Positions 54,622 to 62,925 of a stretch of 64,000 bases of DNA are shown here, one piece after another. The stretch comes from Paenibacillus pabuli. Its GTDB lineage: Bacteria; Bacillota; Bacilli; Paenibacillales; Paenibacillaceae. Below the pieces are notes generated by a model. It saw only the letters and a program-made list of their open reading frames with translations. It had not been told where the DNA came from and did no database searches. Both the position numbers and the translations under genes were made by a program. The first letter of the stretch is position 1. The number at the start of each line of letters is the position of its first letter. Location: positions 4,464,001 to 4,528,000 of the forward strand of contig NZ_CP073714.1 of NCBI RefSeq assembly GCF_023101145.1. Direction: 5' to 3'.

Positions 54622-55512
54622 CTATTTTCTTGCTGTTTTATTCCCGGATATTGTCATGCGATACTTTAAAGGCGATGTCCCCGTCGCTTCTTTGAAGAAG
54701 TGATGAAATGTCTTAACGCTATTGAATCCTGCCTGCTCTGCTATTTCGGTAATCGAGTAATTTTCATTGAGCAATATCCATTTTGCTTTATTAATTCGAT
54801 ATTCATTTAGAAAGGTTACGAAAGTCATTCCTGTATTTTTCTTAAAAAACTTAGTGAAATAATAAGGACTGAACCCTATATAGTCGGCAACGTCTTTTAG
54901 TATAATTGATTCCTGGTAATGACTTTCTACATATTCAAAAATTCGTTCCAGCTTTAAAAGCATATCTTTGGTCGGAGTCAAGATATTTTCCGAGATTTGG
55001 GGTCGATGTTTCTCACTCCCCCTTGGTACTTCTCTTAGAATAAAAGCCAACATTTCATAAAGTTTGGCTTTGATCATATATGCATAGCCCTCTTTGCGCT
55101 CGTAATCTTCTGTGCTTATGTTTTGAAGAAGAGGAAGAAGCTTGGTTGCCGTTTCACGAGGCCAGTTCCTGCTGGATTGCTCTATTTGAGTAAAAATGTC
55201 ACGAAGTGACCGATCATCGTAAATGAGTGTGGATACGTCCTGGAACAGACTCAGGTCAAATTGAATAACAATTCGCTCACTATCTGGGGATGACAAAAAA
55301 AAGTGGACGTCACCGCCATTGATGAATTGGACTTCCCCCTGCTTCAGACGGATCACCTTGTCATTCAATCCCAAATCCAGGCTTCCCTGGGTAACATAAA
55401 TAATCTCAATTTCCTTATGCCAGTGAGGATAACAGAGCACATCCCCTTTGTGAATAAAACTTCGAAATGGGAGTCTTTTATCAAGTTCCGGGATTTCCAG
55501 ATATAAGCTCAT
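54622..55512 (-). CDS. AraC-family regulator with cupin domain
   Basis: The 296-residue protein has an N-terminal cupin (HWHKEIEIIYVTQGSLDLGL, GEVQFINGGDVHFF) and two C-terminal HTH motifs (ILKDVADYIGFSPYYFTKFF and ITEIAEQAGFNSVKTFHHFF). It probably senses a sugar or polyol and controls the Gfo/Idh gene 160 bp downstream. ATG is about 13 nt after AAGGAGG, a long but workable spacing. Confidence 0.87.
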   Translation of the reverse strand: MSLYLEIPELDKRLPFRSFIHKGDVLCYPHWHKEIEIIYVTQGSLDLGLNDKVIRLKQGEVQFINGGDVHFFLSSPDSERIVIQFDLSLFQDVSTLIYDDRSLRDIFTQIEQSSRNWPRETATKLLPLLQNISTEDYERKEGYAYMIKAKLYEMLAFILREVPRGSEKHRPQISENILTPTKDMLLKLERIFEYVESHYQESIILKDVADYIGFSPYYFTKFFKKNTGMTFVTFLNEYRINKAKWILLNENYSITEIAEQAGFNSVKTFHHFFKEATGTSPLKYRMTISGNKTARK

Positions 55513-55742
55513 GTACGCTAGCTGTCCTCCTTATATATGTTGCATTCAATATATATACTGTAACCGTTCTCATACAACTTCCTGTGCAAATTCCTTCTGT
55601 TCCTTCTCCGTAGATCCTAATAATAATTCAAAAGGATATGTTTATAAACATTTTTCTCATAAGGATTGTTGCTGAGTATTTCTGCGTCATCAACTCGAAT
55701 TTGAAGGTAAAGTTACAATATAACATTAGCAATATGCCTTTT

Positions 55743-55781
55743 CAAAAACCGCCCATCCAATAACCAGATGAGCGGTTTTTG
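55743..55781. terminator. Terminator downstream of the TetR gene
   Basis: Arms caaaaaccgcccatc (55743-55757) and gatgagcggtttttg (55767-55781) pair with one mismatch. A T run follows on both strands; it lies 6 nt after the TetR stop. Confidence 0.75.
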
Positions 55782-55786
55782 ACATT

Positions 55787-56467
55787 CTAATTTTCTTGTT
55801 CCTTTATCACCTGCTCAATTCCCGACAAAATCAGCTTCAAACCGAACTCAAACGCTCCGTCGCTCCCCATCATCTCAAACAGCCCGCCTTTGTGCATTCT
55901 CCGGAACAGCCCTGCTTCTGTCTCGCTCATGGAGTCCAGAAGTTGAATCATCTCCCCGCCCGAAAGCTCTCCCTTGTCCTTAATCATAACGGAGACGGTG
56001 CGCTGGTGCTCATAGTTATCCAGAACGAAGAAGAAAACATAGTTCACAAGCGTAAGAACGGCTTGCAATTTCTGCTCTTGCTCAAGTGGCGTCGATTCCA
56101 TGCAGAGCAGCATACGGTTGGTGAAGCGAATCATGTCCGGCTCATGTGGCAGCGTCTGCATCATAAGCTGCGTGGAACAGGGATACCGGCGGAGTACACT
56201 CCGTATCGATATTGCAAGGCCCTCCATTTGCACCTTCCAGTCCCCGTCGGATTGGAATTCGTTCAAGATCATCTTCGATATCTGGTTGGCCAGATGCTGG
56301 TAGAGATGCTGCTTGCTCTTAAAGTACCAGTACAGAGAAGGAGCCTGAATACCCAGCCGATCAGCCAATCGCCTCATACTGAATTTCTCAATGCCTTCAT
56401 CCCCAAGTAGCTCCCAAGAGGCTTCCAAAATCCTATCCTCCGAAATCTGAGGCTGTTGTTTTTTCAT
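55787..56467 (-). CDS. TetR-family transcriptional repressor
   Basis: The 226-residue protein has the TetR HTH (RILEASWELLGDEGIEKFSM, RLADRLGIQAPSLYWYFKSK) and a C-terminal ligand domain like that of TetR proper. It is divergent from a MATE pump. One of three operator-like palindromes lies exactly between its own -35 and -10, suggesting autorepression. The upstream gap also holds the operators for the pump. Confidence 0.88.
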   Translation of the reverse strand: MKKQQPQISEDRILEASWELLGDEGIEKFSMRRLADRLGIQAPSLYWYFKSKQHLYQHLANQISKMILNEFQSDGDWKVQMEGLAISIRSVLRRYPCSTQLMMQTLPHEPDMIRFTNRMLLCMESTPLEQEQKLQAVLTLVNYVFFFVLDNYEHQRTVSVMIKDKGELSGGEMIQLLDSMSETEAGLFRRMHKGGLFEMMGSDGAFEFGLKLILSGIEQVIKEQEN

Positions 56468-56486
56468 CGGTTATCCGTCCTTTTAT

Positions 56487-56568
56487 CTAACAGTGTAAGA
56501 TTATGCTTTACAGGTTCATAAGTTCATGATACCATCTAACACTGTAAGGCACAAACTAACACTGTTAG
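56487..56568. promoter_or_regulatory. Three near-identical 13-bp TetR-type operators
   Basis: CTAACAGTGTAAG (56487-56499), CTAACACTGTAAG (56536-56548) and the perfect palindrome CTAACACTGTTAG (56556-56568) lie in the divergent tetR-MATE gap. The last two are 20 bp apart, so they sit on the same face of the helix. Confidence 0.75.
56526..56554 (-). promoter_or_regulatory. Promoter of the TetR gene, operator in its spacer
   Basis: On the minus strand TTGTGC (56549-56554) and TATCAT (56526-56531) are spaced by 17 nt. The operator copy at 56536-56548 fills the spacer. Confidence 0.5.
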
Positions 56569-56637
56569 ATTGGAAGTTGAATATAAGTTCGAATTCCAGG
56601 CCTGTTCAAAAATTAAATGAAGAAAGAAGTGAATCAC

Positions 56638-57990
56638 ATGGATGCAGAAAACCTCCATTATTTTGAAAAAGCACCGATCGCAAAAGCCGTAGCTCACTTC
56701 GCGGTACCCATGATGTTAGGCACGTCGATGAGTGTCATCTATTCCATCTTGAATGCCTATTTCCTTGGTACATTAGGCAATACAGCTATGTTAACCGCAC
56801 TCGCCCTAACCTTGCCGTTATTCGCTGTAATTATGGCGCTTGGCAACTTGATTGGCATGGGTAGCGGGACATTTATTTCCCGTTTGTTAGGAGAAAAAAG
56901 ATATGAGGATCTTAAACATGTGTCTTCATTCGCCTTTTACAGCAGTTTAGTTCTCGGTCTTATTGTGATGGCTGTCGGTCTACCGCTGATTGATTCGATC
57001 GTTCATGGATTGGGAGCAACGTCTGATTCATTTGGATTTACGAAGGACTACGTTACGGTTATGCTTGTAGGTTCACCATTCGTCATTTTATTTTTTACAC
57101 TGGAAAATATCGTGCGCTCGGAGGGTGCAGCAATCACATCCATGATCGGTATGATTCTCAGTGTGGCAGTAAATATTATTCTTGATGCGATCGTCATCTT
57201 CGTCTTCCATTGGGGTGTGATTGGCGTGGCGTCTGCTACGGTCATTTCCAACCTGGTTGCCAGTGTCTTTTACGCATTTCATATGGGGTATAAAAGCCAA
57301 TTCTTGACTGTCTCCGTAAAATGGTTCAAGGCCTCCAAGGAAATTATGAGCAATGTATTCAAAATCGGGGTTCCCGTCTTTATAATGAGTGTTTTTTTGG
57401 GTGCAATGTCGCTCATTTTGAACCATTTTCTTGTCGAATACGGGGATCAGGCCATAGCGGGGTACGGAATTTCATCACGTTTGTTGCAATTTCCTGAGTT
57501 TATTCTGATGGGCTTATGCGAGGGAGTTGTGCCGTTGATTGCCTTCTCTTTTACAGCAAATAAATTACGCATGAAGCACACTATTGGATTTACGATCAAA
57601 GCAATTGTGGCGTTAGCTGTTGTGTTCGGCATTATCGTCTATCTGATTTCCGACCACTTGATTGGTTTATTTACGAATGACCCGCAATTAATTGAAATGG
57701 GCAGCTACATTCTGCATGTCACGTTCTTATCTTTGTTTATTACAGGAATGACCTCATTGTTTGTGGGGATCTTTCAAGCAACAGCCCAAGGAACCGCCGC
57801 ATTTATTATGTCAGTCATTCAAGGAATTACTCTAATTCCTGTGCTATATATCGCCAACCGGCTAAATGGCTTTCACGGGGTAGTTTGGTCACTCGTCATT
57901 GCGGATGTCGTCGCGTTCCTTGTTGGAGCGATCATGCTGTATATTCTTCGTAACAAATTGCAGCCGGATTTAGAGAACCTGGTACATTAG
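56638..57990 (+). CDS. MATE-family multidrug efflux transporter
   Basis: The 450-residue membrane protein has about 12 helices and MATE features: N-terminal APIAKAVAHFAVPMMLGTSM, GMGSGTFISRLLGEK, and the second-half repeat PVFIMSVFLGAMSLILNHFL. It exports drugs or metabolites in exchange for Na+ or H+. I start at ATG 56638 after AGAAGTG; ATG 56617 has no signal. It is probably repressed by the divergent TetR protein. Confidence 0.9.
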   Translation: MDAENLHYFEKAPIAKAVAHFAVPMMLGTSMSVIYSILNAYFLGTLGNTAMLTALALTLPLFAVIMALGNLIGMGSGTFISRLLGEKRYEDLKHVSSFAFYSSLVLGLIVMAVGLPLIDSIVHGLGATSDSFGFTKDYVTVMLVGSPFVILFFTLENIVRSEGAAITSMIGMILSVAVNIILDAIVIFVFHWGVIGVASATVISNLVASVFYAFHMGYKSQFLTVSVKWFKASKEIMSNVFKIGVPVFIMSVFLGAMSLILNHFLVEYGDQAIAGYGISSRLLQFPEFILMGLCEGVVPLIAFSFTANKLRMKHTIGFTIKAIVALAVVFGIIVYLISDHLIGLFTNDPQLIEMGSYILHVTFLSLFITGMTSLFVGIFQATAQGTAAFIMSVIQGITLIPVLYIANRLNGFHGVVWSLVIADVVAFLVGAIMLYILRNKLQPDLENLVH

Positions 57991-58039
57991 AGAACATATA
58001 ATAAGCTTTCCAACCAAACAACAAAGTTCCAATCAAAAT

Positions 58040-58073
58040 AAGAAACCGTTCCTTTGTCCAGGAATGGTTTCTT
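58040..58073. terminator. Shared terminator, MATE / acetyltransferase
   Basis: Arms aagaaaccgttcc (58040-58052) and ggaatggtttctt (58061-58073) pair with one G-U, with T-rich flanks on both strands between convergent genes. Confidence 0.75.
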
Positions 58074-58090
58074 ATTTGTTGTAATATTAT

Positions 58091-58729
58091 TTATTCAATT
58101 ACACTGCAATCAGCCAGAACTTCCGGCTTATAGCGCATGCTGTCCGCTTCCGTGATTGGACGAATAACTCTGCAGGGTACACCCGCTGCAAAAGAGCCCG
58201 CAGGGATATCCTGCGTCACTACGCTTCCAGCACCAATGACACAACCGTCGCCGATGGTAACACCGCCGCACACGGTGACGTTAGCCGAAATCCAAACGTC
58301 ATTCCCGATGGTGACAGGCTTTGCATAACAGAGCGACTTGGGCTCTCCGTTTTGATCCAGCATTTGTCGACGTTCGGAAGCAATGAATGGGTGAACCGGT
58401 GTAACAATAGTCACGTTAGGCCCAAAACTGACATGATTACCGATGGTAACTTTGGCATCATCCTGGACGGTCAAATTATAGTTTGCAAAAAAATAGTTGC
58501 CGATTTCTGTGTGGACACCATAATGAAAGAAAACAGGCCCCTGAATGAAACAACCCTCTCCTTTTCGACCCAAAATCTGCAGGAGTAATGCTTCACGTTC
58601 CTCTGTTTGATCCTCAAATGTACGACTGTATTGACTACTAAGATTATGAGAGCGAAGCTTGATAGCCTTAAGGTCAGAATGGCCGGGACTAAATAAGATC
58701 CCATTAAAAATTCGTTCTTCTTCCGTCAT
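58091..58729 (-). CDS. Sugar O-acetyltransferase (maltose/galactoside acetyltransferase type)
   Basis: The 212-residue left-handed beta-helix protein has an N-terminal Mac domain (EEERIFNGILFSPGHSDLKA) and hexapeptide repeats (IGNHVSFGPNVTIVTPVHPF, IGNDVWISANVTVCGGVTIG, IGAGSVVTQDIPAGSFAAGV). The catalytic His is in VHPF. It acetylates sugars using acetyl-CoA. I start at the ATG 7 nt after AGGAGC; the frame extends 28 codons upstream with no signal. Confidence 0.9.
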   Translation of the reverse strand: MTEEERIFNGILFSPGHSDLKAIKLRSHNLSSQYSRTFEDQTEEREALLLQILGRKGEGCFIQGPVFFHYGVHTEIGNYFFANYNLTVQDDAKVTIGNHVSFGPNVTIVTPVHPFIASERRQMLDQNGEPKSLCYAKPVTIGNDVWISANVTVCGGVTIGDGCVIGAGSVVTQDIPAGSFAAGVPCRVIRPITEADSMRYKPEVLADCSVIE

Positions 58730-58941
58730 GTGATCAGCTCCTGTTATAAATATTTCGATACATGTATCAACCCGTCTGCTAAGGCCACAATTAAACCGCT
58801 TTATATACAACATTTATAAAGATTATTTATAAAGTATATGAGAAGAACCCCACGTTATCAACTAGAAAAAATGTATTTATACAATCCATTTCTGTCAATA
58901 AATACTCGTAGGTTTTCTTTTTTCGAATAAGCTATTCCTTC

Positions 58942-59163
58942 CTATAAACGGATTCCCTTTTCATTTCGTACTTTGTCCGGTGTTACATCATTTCCATGCG
59001 GATCGAGTACTGTAAGTGTTGAAAAAGTGTTTAAAACCTGCCCTCGAATTTCCCGTAAATAGTCTTCTCGCAATACTTGTTGTTCAACTCGTTCCGCATT
59101 TGTCAAACCCTCTTCACGCTGTTTTTTCGCCAATTGATTAATGCGATCTAAACTTTTAATCAT
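58942..59163 (-). CDS. DUF896 family protein (YnzC-like)
   Basis: The 73-residue protein matches the small DUF896/UPF0291 family: helical hairpin IDRINQLAKKQREEGLTNAE-type sequence with ERVEQQVLREDYLREIRGQV and C-terminal LTVLDPHGNDVTPDKVRNEK. Its function is unknown. In Bacillus the YnzC relative is linked to the SOS region, but here no such neighbour is seen. I start at the ATG after GAGAGGAAAAGG; the frame opens 22 codons earlier. Confidence 0.88.
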   Translation of the reverse strand: MIKSLDRINQLAKKQREEGLTNAERVEQQVLREDYLREIRGQVLNTFSTLTVLDPHGNDVTPDKVRNEKGIRL

Positions 59164-59332
59164 CCTTTTCCTCTCCTTTAATACAATTAATCTTACTGGT
59201 AGTCTAGCACTGAAAAGCATACGTTGCACCTATTTATTAGATAATGCCGAGATTATGGCACCATTCTCCCCTCTAATTCTTGATTCACATTTATTTAATG
59301 TCCGTACCACCACATAATTATGCAAAAGCAAC

Positions 59333-59362
59333 AAGAGAACTGTCATATTCGACAGTCCTCTT
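59333..59362 (-). terminator. Terminator of the mannosidase-importer operon
   Basis: Arms aagagaactgtc (59333-59344) and gacagtcctctt (59351-59362) pair apart from one central mismatch, 11 nt after the lipoprotein gene stop. The following T tract on the minus strand is modest. Confidence 0.55.
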
Positions 59363-59372
59363 CTCCTAACTA

Positions 59373-61004
59373 CTAGTTGGCTTGAAGCTCCTCATGCCAT
59401 TCCTGTTTGAGTTCACTCCAATGTGCTCGTTTTTCCAGCGCAGCCTGGAAATCACTCCATGCCTGTTCAAATTGTGAGTCATCCTTAGCCATAACAAGCT
59501 TGGCTTTATATTCTTTTCGCACATTATCAAGTTCAGGCAAATATTTCTCCCATAAACCACCCGGTTTGGCTTTCACCATATCGTAGTTTTCAGCAACCCT
59601 GGTTCCACCCATTTTGCCAATCTTTTCGGTGAATTCGATCGTTTTGAATCTTCCTTTCGGATCAGTAACCCCGTAATTCCACCATGGATACCAGTCATTA
59701 CTATAGGAAGAGGCCGCGTAAAGCTCTGGCGTCGTGCTTGCCTTCTTCGCTTGATCACCAGAGTCATGCAACGCCTTGTAATTCTCATCCGTGTACACCC
59801 ATTTTCCCAGTGGTTTATCCACCCAATCCCAGAACACTCCTGGCGGACCTTCATTCACGACCTGCTGCTGTTCGGGCTTGGGCTGTAGTGTGTAATCGAA
59901 GAAAGCAAGAATGGAGTCGAGATTTTTTGTATTTTTATTGATAAATACGTCATTGGCAGGATAAGGATTGATGATCTGATTAGCGCCGATCTCACTCACA
60001 CCATCTACTTTCGGGTAGGAAATGACATCATAGTACCATGCTGGATCGGTTGGTCCGTCGAGTACCTCCCACAACTGGGCGTCCATATTAAAGAACCCAC
60101 CAGCATTCATGGCTACACGTCCGGATTTGTTTTTCTCTTTGTAACGCTCCTTCTTGTCTGTAATCGCTTCGTGATCCAGAAGCCCTTCCCGAAACATGTT
60201 GTTCATCCATTGGTAAGCCGCTTTATATTGCGGATTGTCATAGATAAACTGATAGTCATTACCTTGCTTTTCCACTGGAATGACACCGCCCGCTGTGCTC
60301 ACCGTAACGCCAAATGTACTCAGGATGACATTTTCATCGCCTGCGTCAGAGAGAAAACTAAGGGGAATCAGCGGTTTTCCGTTTTCATCCTTCTGCTTGG
60401 CAGCCAATCTCAAATACTTCTCTATACCATTCAATGATTTCAGATCGTCCAACGTCATGCCGGTTTTCTCCAACACATCTGAACGGACAAACCAGCCGTA
60501 GGAAGCCCAGCCCGGCCAAGGATCATCAGGGTTTTGATCAAACCATGTCGGAATCGAATAGATATGTCCGTCTGGGGCCTTCATCTGATCCAGATAGATT
60601 TTCGGTATAGAGGCCAGCCCCGGATAATTATCCGGCATATCAAAGTATTGCTCCAGCGGAAGAACGCTGCCCGAACGCGTCATCGCAGTCGTGACAACAT
60701 CACTGCGTGAGAACAAGGCGGCATCATCAAAGCCACCGGTATTTAATTTCAGGTTAAGCTCTGTCATTACATCGCCCTGCGTAGCCTCCAGCCGAACGTC
60801 AATGCCTGGTTCCTTTTCTTTCCAATACGTTTGGACCATACTTTGGTTATTAATGGTTGCGTTCCATCCCAGCCATAGCTTAAAGGAATTTGCAGAACTG
60901 CCGCCACTTTCTGTGCTGCTGTTTGAGCATGCCGTTATCCCAAACATCAGTAGAGCCAATGATAATAGCGCCAGCTTTCTTCCCTTTTGTTGACGTAAAT
61001 TCAT
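59373..61004 (-). CDS. Carbohydrate ABC transporter substrate-binding lipoprotein
   Basis: The 543-residue protein has a lipoprotein signal (MFGITAC, Cys near 27) and a family-1 solute-binding fold. It is the last gene of an operon that reads beta-mannosidase, permease, permease, lipoprotein. Mannan or manno-oligosaccharide is the inferred cargo. ATG is 9 nt after GAGGGGG; the GTG one codon earlier is less likely. It is not closely similar by eye to the lipoprotein at 32718. Confidence 0.9.
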   Translation of the reverse strand: MNLRQQKGRKLALLSLALLMFGITACSNSSTESGGSSANSFKLWLGWNATINNQSMVQTYWKEKEPGIDVRLEATQGDVMTELNLKLNTGGFDDAALFSRSDVVTTAMTRSGSVLPLEQYFDMPDNYPGLASIPKIYLDQMKAPDGHIYSIPTWFDQNPDDPWPGWASYGWFVRSDVLEKTGMTLDDLKSLNGIEKYLRLAAKQKDENGKPLIPLSFLSDAGDENVILSTFGVTVSTAGGVIPVEKQGNDYQFIYDNPQYKAAYQWMNNMFREGLLDHEAITDKKERYKEKNKSGRVAMNAGGFFNMDAQLWEVLDGPTDPAWYYDVISYPKVDGVSEIGANQIINPYPANDVFINKNTKNLDSILAFFDYTLQPKPEQQQVVNEGPPGVFWDWVDKPLGKWVYTDENYKALHDSGDQAKKASTTPELYAASSYSNDWYPWWNYGVTDPKGRFKTIEFTEKIGKMGGTRVAENYDMVKAKPGGLWEKYLPELDNVRKEYKAKLVMAKDDSQFEQAWSDFQAALEKRAHWSELKQEWHEELQAN

Positions 61005-61077
61005 CACATGCGTCCCCCTCGGTTATTTTGAAATTGTATAGGATTAGAAAACCCATTCTGTTGCATGATTCAGAGGG

Positions 61078-61974
61078 TTATCCTTTTACTGAGCCGATAA
61101 GCACACCTTTTACAAAATACTTTTGCAGGAATGGGTACACACAAAGGATCGGGAGCGCGCTTACCATGACTGTCGCCATTTTGATGGACATAAGTGTAAC
61201 GTTAGAGAGCATGGTACCACGGGCCAGCGCTTCCTGATTATTGTTGGATCCGAGGACAGTCGAAATATCCTGGGCAGACAGCAGCTGTTGCAAAAACGTT
61301 TGAACCGGAATCAGACTCTGATCTGAAACATAAAACGCGCCAGAAAACCAGTCATTCCAGTGCCCCACTGCAGTAAATAGACCAATGGCTGCAAGCATGG
61401 GTTTCGAAAGCGGCATAATAATGACAAATAGAATGCGGACAGGATTGGCCCCATCGATCTCAGCCGATTCGATCAGTGCTTCCGGAATCCCCTGGATGAA
61501 TTTCATCATCACAAACATATTCCACGCCGAGAAAGCGGACGGAATGATATACACCCAGAATGAGTTTAATAATGACAAGTGATGAAGCTGGATGTACAAA
61601 GGGATTAATCCACCACTAAACAGCATCGTAATCAGCACATACCCCAGTAAAGATTTCCTGAAAGGAAGACTCCGATAGGACAAGCCATAAGCCGCCAAAA
61701 GTGTGATGAGTAACCCAACAAAAGTACCTACGATCGTACGGGATATCGTAATGAGGTAGGCATGTTGAATTACGGAATTCCCAAGCACAACCTCATAATT
61801 GTACAAAGTAAACTCCCTCGGCCACAGATAAACACCACCCTTTGCGGCATCACTGCCCACGTTCAAGGAGACGGCGAGCATATACAGGAAGGGATAGATT
61901 ACCGAAATACAGAGAAGTGCCAACAGAAACACGATGATGGTCTGGCCCACCCTTTCCCTCACGGAAGATCTCAT
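61078..61974 (-). CDS. Carbohydrate ABC transporter permease (YtcP-like)
   Basis: The 298-residue permease has six helices, EAA-type loop EALIESAEIDGANPVRILFV followed by MPL, and the C-terminus FLQKYFVKGVLIGSVKG. ATG lies 2 nt after the stop of the preceding permease, with GAGGGG inside that gene's end as ribosome binding site. It pairs with 61976-62869. Confidence 0.9.
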   Translation of the reverse strand: MRSSVRERVGQTIIVFLLALLCISVIYPFLYMLAVSLNVGSDAAKGGVYLWPREFTLYNYEVVLGNSVIQHAYLITISRTIVGTFVGLLITLLAAYGLSYRSLPFRKSLLGYVLITMLFSGGLIPLYIQLHHLSLLNSFWVYIIPSAFSAWNMFVMMKFIQGIPEALIESAEIDGANPVRILFVIIMPLSKPMLAAIGLFTAVGHWNDWFSGAFYVSDQSLIPVQTFLQQLLSAQDISTVLGSNNNQEALARGTMLSNVTLMSIKMATVMVSALPILCVYPFLQKYFVKGVLIGSVKG

Positions 61975-61975
61975 A

Positions 61976-62869
61976 TTACCAAAGCCCCTCTCCGTTGAAC
62001 TTTCGCGCCATCTGATTGGTGCACAGTACCAAAATCAGACTGATGACCGAGGAAAGGAGACCGACCGCAGTGGCCATTCCAAAATAACCTTGCTGCAAGC
62101 CATTGCGTAAAATATATGTGTCAAGCACATCTGCGACTGGCTGATTGGCCGGGTTCATCAGCGGATAGATTTGATCCATGCCTACGGCAATTAGTCCAGG
62201 CATACTGAGAATTAACACGATGGAGATGGTCGGCATGATCCCCGGCAGGGTAATGTTGCGTATTTGCGCGAGCCGCCCAGCCCCTTCCACCCTTGCGGCT
62301 TCATAAAGCTGCGGGTCAATCGTCGTAATCGCTGCCAGATACAAAATCGTATTCCAGCCAACCTCCTTCCATAAACCGCTCACTACAATCATGGGCCGGA
62401 ACCACTCCGTGGATCCCAAGAAAAAGACCGAATCTCCCCCGAACTTCTCGATCAACTGATTGACCAATCCACCGTCCAACGTCAGCAGGGATTGCAGAAT
62501 GTAAGCGACCACGATCCATGAAAAGAAATGCGGAAGATAACTCACGGATTGAACAAACCGCTTATATTTGTTGTTTTTCACCTCATTAATGAGCAAGGCC
62601 AACATAATCGGAGCTGGAAATCCGAACACAAACTTGAGAATCGCGATGTAAATCGTATTCTTCACCACAATCCAGAACTGTTCATCTTGCAAGAATGAGA
62701 AGTTCTCCAAACCAACCCATTCACTGCTCCACATCGTGCTGCCAATGTGAAAATCCTTGAATGCCACCTGGATGCCCACCATCGGAATGTAGCTGAAAAG
62801 AAGCAGAAGAATCGCACCAGGTAGAATCATTACATACTGCCAACGGTATTTTGCCAGTCGTTCAATCAT
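61976..62869 (-). CDS. Carbohydrate ABC transporter permease (LplB-like)
   Basis: The 297-residue permease has an LplB-type N-terminus (YRWQYVMILPGAILLLLFSY) and EAA loop PQLYEAARVEGAGRLAQIRN followed by ITLPG. ATG follows GAGGTGG. It begins 56 nt after the mannosidase stop and is translationally coupled to the next permease. No ATPase gene is present, as at the 32718 locus. Confidence 0.9.
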   Translation of the reverse strand: MIERLAKYRWQYVMILPGAILLLLFSYIPMVGIQVAFKDFHIGSTMWSSEWVGLENFSFLQDEQFWIVVKNTIYIAILKFVFGFPAPIMLALLINEVKNNKYKRFVQSVSYLPHFFSWIVVAYILQSLLTLDGGLVNQLIEKFGGDSVFFLGSTEWFRPMIVVSGLWKEVGWNTILYLAAITTIDPQLYEAARVEGAGRLAQIRNITLPGIMPTISIVLILSMPGLIAVGMDQIYPLMNPANQPVADVLDTYILRNGLQQGYFGMATAVGLLSSVISLILVLCTNQMARKFNGEGLW

Positions 62870-62925
62870 TTAACCACCTCTGCCATCAGTATAGAGATCA
62901 ATTCAAAGCGGTAACATATAACAAC

